The notes under the pieces are model-generated. The model did not search any database. It had not been told where the DNA came from and saw only the letters and a list, made by a program, of their open reading frames with translations. From positions 1 through 9,114 of the forward strand of contig JAAXIA010000075.1 of the NCBI GenBank assembly GCA_012270595.1: 9,114 bases of DNA, written 5' to 3'. Positions 5,608-9,114 of this stretch are shown here, piece by piece. Position 1 is the stretch's first letter, and each line of letters starts with the position of its first letter. This DNA comes from Rhodanobacteraceae bacterium. GTDB taxonomy: Bacteria > Pseudomonadota > Gammaproteobacteria > Xanthomonadales > Rhodanobacteraceae. The translations under genes and the position numbers were made by a program.

Positions 5608-6336
5608 TTAAGTACTGTCCCTTGTATGGATTACCTGCGCTGTTCCCATATCATTTAGAAATCCACGCAGAAAAGGTACGGTAATACGTCGCTGTGCGGC
5701 CAGTGCTGCGTAATCAAGCTGCTCGAACAAATCGAGCAATGTCCCTAAATCACGTGCGTAATGGCTAAAAAGCCAGTCTAATACCGTATCATCCAACACC
5801 ATGCCGCGCATCAAGGCTTTCTCCTTAAGCACTACGCAGCGTTGGCTATCGGTTAACGGCTTGAGTGAAAAGCGGACACACGCCCCCATACGTGAACACA
5901 GATCAGGCAAAACCAAACCAAGCTCGACTGGAGAAAGGCGATCTGCAAACAACAAAGCCGTACCCGCAAGACTGGCCCGGTTATAAAGCTCAAACAAAGC
6001 CTCTTCAGCTAAAAGGTCGCCAGCAATAGCTCCCAAATCATCCAGCGCCAGCAGTGAACTACCGCGGCAACCGCGCAACATGGCTACCCGGTTATCAATG
6101 TTTGCCAACGGCAAGTACTGCACCCTGCACCCGTTTTCACTGGTCACCTGACAGGCAGCCATCAACAAATGACTCTTGCCACTGCCGGCTGTACCTTGCA
6201 GGTAGACCCACGGCGCCCCGGGCTGACACGCCAGCTTACGCACAGCATCTAACGCCGCCCTATTGGAACTGGCATAAAAACAGTCAAACCGCTGACGACG
6301 CGGCCAACGCAAAGCAAGCGGAAGTTGCCGGATCAT
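5608..6336 (-). CDS. hda: DnaA regulatory inactivator Hda
   Basis: AAA+ protein that, bound to the DNA-loaded sliding clamp, stimulates ATP hydrolysis by DnaA and prevents re-initiation. At 242 residues it is family length. The extreme N-terminus carries a clamp-binding motif QLPLAL (4-9), close to the QLSLPL of E. coli Hda. Walker A is GTAGSGKS (48-55), Walker B LLALDD (95-100). The arginine finger lies in DLCSRM (145-150; R149), and the sensor II helix begins ARDLGTLLDLFEQLD (194-208). The C-terminal AAQRRITVPFLRGFL matches the end of E. coli Hda. It lacks the large DNA-binding domain IV of DnaA, which separates it from dnaA itself. Its ATG overlaps the stop of the upstream permease gene by 4 bp (ATGA, 6336-6333), implying translational coupling. 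It converges on suhB across a 190-bp gap with no clear terminator. Confidence 0.95.
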   Translation of the reverse strand: MIRQLPLALRWPRRQRFDCFYASSNRAALDAVRKLACQPGAPWVYLQGTAGSGKSHLLMAACQVTSENGCRVQYLPLANIDNRVAMLRGCRGSSLLALDDLGAIAGDLLAEEALFELYNRASLAGTALLFADRLSPVELGLVLPDLCSRMGACVRFSLKPLTDSQRCVVLKEKALMRGMVLDDTVLDWLFSHYARDLGTLLDLFEQLDYAALAAQRRITVPFLRGFLNDMGTAQVIHTRDST

Positions 6337-7478
6337 GGTGTGCTGCCGGAGTCCTTATCGTCAGATGCAACCATCGCACCGATCGTTTCCGTGCCCGCAC
6401 CGCCAGAGGTGCCGGGACGCAAGCCTTCGTATAATCGGCTTTGCCGGTAACGTTCGCCAAGGTGACGCAACAGCACCAGTATCACCGATGCCATCGGCAG
6501 CGCCAGAAGAATACCAAGAAAACCAAACAGGTAACCACCAGATAGCACCGCAAACATCACCATCACCGGATGCAGGCCGATTTTTGCACCCACCAACCTT
6601 GGTACCAGCACATAAGACTCCAACAGTTGTCCTGCAGTAAATACGGCGATAATCATCAGTACATGTTTCCAGTCACCATATTGCATCATCGCGGTAATGA
6701 GCGCGGCACCGAAACCAACGATAAAGCCTAGATAGGGTACAAAACTAAGGAGACCAGCCATCATGCCGATCAAGGCAGCCAGCAAAATCCCCACCAGGCT
6801 CAAACTCAGCCCATAAAACAATCCCAAAGACAACATCACCATGAGTTGTCCACGCACGAAGGCCCAAAGTACCACGTCAGATTCACGAGCCAGCCGCACA
6901 ACGACCGGTTTTACCGAGCGTGGCAGCATCTGATCGACCCACGCCATCAGCTGATTCCAGTCGCGTAACAGGTAAAAAGCCGCCACTGGAATCAGTACCA
7001 AGTTAGCCAACCACATGACGGCGCTTACACCCGAGCGTGACAATTTACCCAGCACGCTACCGATAGAACCGAAGTGTGCTCTGAACATCGCCATCAAATG
7101 ATCACTGTTCAGCCACTGTGGTCCAAGATGCAATTCGCGCTGCAGCCACGAAAGAACATTGCGGCGGATCCATGCTATGTAATAAGGGAAATTCTGTGCA
7201 GCTTTCTCCATCTGATGGACAATCAGTGGTATCAACAACAGCACCACTCCGGCAAACACCAGAATGAGCAAAACGAACACGGTGCTCACCGCCATCGTCC
7301 GGCTCATGCCAATTTTCCCCAGCCTGGAAACCATTGGATTACCCAGATAAGCCAGGATCGCGGCCACGGTAAACGGCGTCAGCACCGGCGCTAGTAACCA
7401 TATAAGCCAAGCGACGACAAGGATGATTACCAACAGCTGCCAACGCCACGAAAAATCAGGGAAAACATGGATTGTCAT
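6333..7478 (-). CDS. AI-2E family transporter (PerM-like inner-membrane permease)
   Basis: A 381-residue polytopic membrane protein of the AI-2E/PerM/YdiK/TqsA family. Hydrophobic segments lie near 13-33, 34-46, 62-88, 153-172, 208-230, 231-247, 249-264, 273-290 and 304-338. An amphipathic, non-membrane stretch sits between 90 and 150, as usual. Family marks are LLSFVPYLGFIVGFGAAL (243-260), LLESYVLVPRLVGAKIGLHP (285-304) and GGYLFGFLGILLALP (314-328). The C-terminal tail (about 345-381) is hydrophilic, rich in Gly/Ser/Asp and probably cytoplasmic. Substrates are mostly unknown: TqsA exports AI-2, while other members are Na+/H+ antiporters, and nothing here decides between them. AAGGG lies 12 nt before the ATG. 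The stop overlaps the hda start, and DUF2066 lies 90 bp upstream, so the three genes are probably one operon, an order also known from Pseudomonas. Confidence 0.93.
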   Translation of the reverse strand: MTIHVFPDFSWRWQLLVIILVVAWLIWLLAPVLTPFTVAAILAYLGNPMVSRLGKIGMSRTMAVSTVFVLLILVFAGVVLLLIPLIVHQMEKAAQNFPYYIAWIRRNVLSWLQRELHLGPQWLNSDHLMAMFRAHFGSIGSVLGKLSRSGVSAVMWLANLVLIPVAAFYLLRDWNQLMAWVDQMLPRSVKPVVVRLARESDVVLWAFVRGQLMVMLSLGLFYGLSLSLVGILLAALIGMMAGLLSFVPYLGFIVGFGAALITAMMQYGDWKHVLMIIAVFTAGQLLESYVLVPRLVGAKIGLHPVMVMFAVLSGGYLFGFLGILLALPMASVILVLLRHLGERYRQSRLYEGLRPGTSGGAGTETIGAMVASDDKDSGSTP

Positions 7479-7568
7479 GGCTCAAGCATCCCTTGACAAG
7501 AGTCTCGTTTCAGCTGTTGCCGACCAACCCGAAAACGCCCAGGAAGATGGCACTATCAGTGAAAAACT

Positions 7569-8558
7569 TCAATGCAGCCAACGTAAAGCCAAATCGGTTC
7601 CCGTATGGGGCAGTGTTGGTAAAAGCTGCCCCTGGGAAGTCAGCCCTGCCACCAGGTTAGGCAGGGGCACACTCACCATAACCATAAGCAAAACGCCATC
7701 ATCATGTGCCCCCAGTGTAGTCACCTTGAGCACTGCGACGTCGCTACGCAGGCTTGCCAGCATACTGGCGTAATCCAGTGCCGAATAAAGACCTGCTATC
7801 CATAGGCGCACTTTTCTTCCCCCCTCACCGATCACGTTAAGCTGCTGCCCCAGGTTGTCGGCCATGGTTCGGCCGGCTTCCGCCAGCAAACGGACGCTAT
7901 CATCGCCACGGTCTGTCCATTGCTTTACGTGACCACCGCTCAGTAAAGTCCAGTCAGCCGAGTCCTGGTGCATGCGGCCAAGTAGCGCCAGACCGGTATG
8001 GTAATGACTGGCCATTGCTGCCAGTGCTGAAGGATCGGCCGCCATCAATTTGCTGGTATCAAGAGCAGGCAAGGCCGTATCCGGGTAGGCTACGCCATAA
8101 CCACGCTGATTGACAACTAAAGCCAGGCTGGCAAGCGCATCTGGCCCCAGTAGTGTACCCTGCGCGTCGCGCACAATTAATAAAACTGGCGGTTTGACGC
8201 CCACCCTACTCGATTGCATCTGGGTGACAGCACGACGCACCGAGCCGGGATCGAAGCTAACCTGTAGCTGCAAACCGGTTAGCTCGTCATTCCTGAACCG
8301 ATAATATTTAACCATCTCTGGTGCATGACTCAGCGCCTCATCATAACCGGGCCTTGAGCGCAAATCCCTACCACCAGAAACACGAGCCAGAACCTGTGCC
8401 AGCGCAGTGCTAAACGCGCGATTGCGCTCTGTCGTAGCCGTGCCAGACATTGGCACCACGACCGTATACGCTGAGCTGGTCAATGGCTGTGCCCTGCACG
8501 GTGACAGCACGGCAAAACCCCATAGGAGCAGCATAGTTGGAAGACACAACAAACGCAT
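7569..8558 (-). CDS. DUF2066 exported protein
   Basis: A 329-residue protein of unknown function from the DUF2066 family. The ATG at 8558 is chosen because it yields a clean signal peptide: MRLLCLPTMLLLWGFAVLSP with cleavage likely after CRA (residue 23). An upstream TTG (8576) would add an acidic SCDLD before it. The Cys before the cleavage site is preceded by Pro, not a good lipobox, so a lipoprotein is unlikely. Family-like stretches are AFSTALAQVLARVSGGRDLR, YRFRNDELTGLQLQVSFDPG, PPVLLIVRDAQGTLLGPD, SGGHVKQWTDRGDD and LWIAGLYSALDYASMLASLR. No catalytic motif is recognisable. It is first in the putative DUF2066/permease/hda operon and divergent from purM; the same neighbours occur in Pseudomonas, which supports the call but does not reveal a role. 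Confidence 0.9.
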   Translation of the reverse strand: MRLLCLPTMLLLWGFAVLSPCRAQPLTSSAYTVVVPMSGTATTERNRAFSTALAQVLARVSGGRDLRSRPGYDEALSHAPEMVKYYRFRNDELTGLQLQVSFDPGSVRRAVTQMQSSRVGVKPPVLLIVRDAQGTLLGPDALASLALVVNQRGYGVAYPDTALPALDTSKLMAADPSALAAMASHYHTGLALLGRMHQDSADWTLLSGGHVKQWTDRGDDSVRLLAEAGRTMADNLGQQLNVIGEGGRKVRLWIAGLYSALDYASMLASLRSDVAVLKVTTLGAHDDGVLLMVMVSVPLPNLVAGLTSQGQLLPTLPHTGTDLALRWLH

Positions 8559-8805
8559 ATCAAGATCACAAGACAAGTCATAACCCTAGGGAAAACACGA
8601 TGCTAAAGTTCAGCCGCAAACCGACATGGGTAAAAAAAATCGTTTTCTGGCCACAGATGCACGTCATAATTCATTGATTCAAAAGATACTTTCACGCTTC
8701 CATGCAAAGCCGGTCGTTGAACCAGACCGCCCGCGCACCAAGAAGGTCTGCCCTAATCCAGCTCCAGCGTCTATCATGGCACATCCCATACCTTTTGTTA
8801 CTGCC

Positions 8806-9114
8806 ATGTCTGACAACCTCACTTACCGCGACGCTGGAGTCAATATTGATGCCGGCCATACCCTGGTCGAGCACATCAAACCCCTAGTCAAGCGTACTTT
8901 CCGCCCTGGGGTCATCGGTGGTCTGGGCGGCTTTGGCGGGTTGTTCGCACTAGGAAATAGCTACCGTGATCCAGTACTGGTGTCCAGTACCGACGGCGTC
9001 GGCACCAAACTAAAACTGGCACAACAACAGGCCAGTCATGCCAGCATTGGCATTGACCTCGTCGCCATGTGCGTGAACGATGTGCTGGTGCAAGGCGCTG
9101 AGCCACTGTTTTTC
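8806..9114 (+). CDS. purM: Phosphoribosylformylglycinamidine cyclo-ligase PurM (partial, 5' part only)
   Basis: AIR synthetase, which closes the imidazole ring of FGAM using ATP in de novo purine synthesis; cytoplasmic dimer. The first 103 residues of about 345 are present and the frame is open at the window edge. The start [20 protein letters not shown] matches the PurM N-terminus (E. coli: SYKDAGVDIDAGNALV). [15 protein letters not shown] (35-49), [16 protein letters not shown] (57-72) and [20 protein letters not shown] (81-100) are the family signatures, including the ATP/substrate loop. The ATG at 8806 best matches known PurM lengths. In-frame ATGs also exist at 8776 and 8626, and none of the three has a convincing Shine-Dalgarno. 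purN, its usual partner, would be expected beyond the edge. Confidence 0.96.
   Translation, partial: MSDNLTYRDAGVNIDAGHTLVEHIKPLVKRTFRPGVIGGLGGFGGLFALGNSYRDPVLVSSTDGVGTKLKLAQQQASHASIGIDLVAMCVNDVLVQGAEPLFF

Noticed and set aside
5423..5611. Plus-strand 62-codon ORF just after suhB
   Set aside because: No recognisable family, no Shine-Dalgarno, composition like untranslated spacer, and its end overlaps the hda stop. Treated as non-coding convergent gap.
8612..8652. PurR-like operator upstream of purM
   Set aside because: Only partial matches to the 16-bp palindrome (a CGCAAAC half and a CGTTTTC half, not correctly paired), and PurR control is mostly an enterobacterial and vibrio trait.

Overview
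The window comes from a gammaproteobacterium outside the Enterobacterales, and looks chromosomal. Two neighbourhoods support this: trmJ divergent from suhB, and the block hda / AI-2E-family permease / DUF2066 divergent from purM, an order familiar from Pseudomonas-type genomes. No insertion sequence, phage gene, CRISPR array, tRNA or rRNA was seen. Genus cannot be read from the sequence.

Left part (1-1601, minus strand): the start of a high-affinity phosphate uptake operon. pstS (periplasmic phosphate-binding protein, strikingly basic) is followed by pstC (inner-membrane permease, cut by the window edge). A perfect 10-bp inverted repeat in the 73-bp gap is probably an mRNA-stabilising or processing hairpin that lets PstS be made in excess. 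Upstream of pstS is a 544-bp stretch with a C8T5 tract, weak hairpins and a possible 77-codon ORF with a Shine-Dalgarno-like sequence.

Middle part (2146-5417): a plus-strand DUF21/CBS/CorC-HlyC membrane protein (CNNM family) converges on trmJ (tRNA 2'-O-methyltransferase, minus). trmJ diverges from a suhB homologue (plus). The trmJ-suhB spacer holds a 17-bp perfect tandem duplication, an inverted repeat, an extended -10 promoter and a leader hairpin that buries the suhB Shine-Dalgarno in a boxA-like sequence. The SuhB protein has lost key inositol-monophosphatase residues (second metal-binding Asp to Asn at residue 87, and GTTN to GKHN), so it is probably a non-catalytic SuhB kept for its Nus-factor/ribosome-assembly role.

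Right part (5608-9114): minus-strand DUF2066 exported protein, AI-2E-family permease and hda (DnaA-inactivating AAA+ protein). The last two overlap by 4 bp, so they are probably translationally coupled. Divergent from them is the start of purM (de novo purine synthesis), cut by the right edge.

The genes are mostly housekeeping: phosphate import, tRNA modification, rRNA transcription and ribosome assembly, replication control and purine synthesis. The most unusual items are the degenerate SuhB active site, the suhB leader and the very basic PstS. I found no clearly new multi-gene system.
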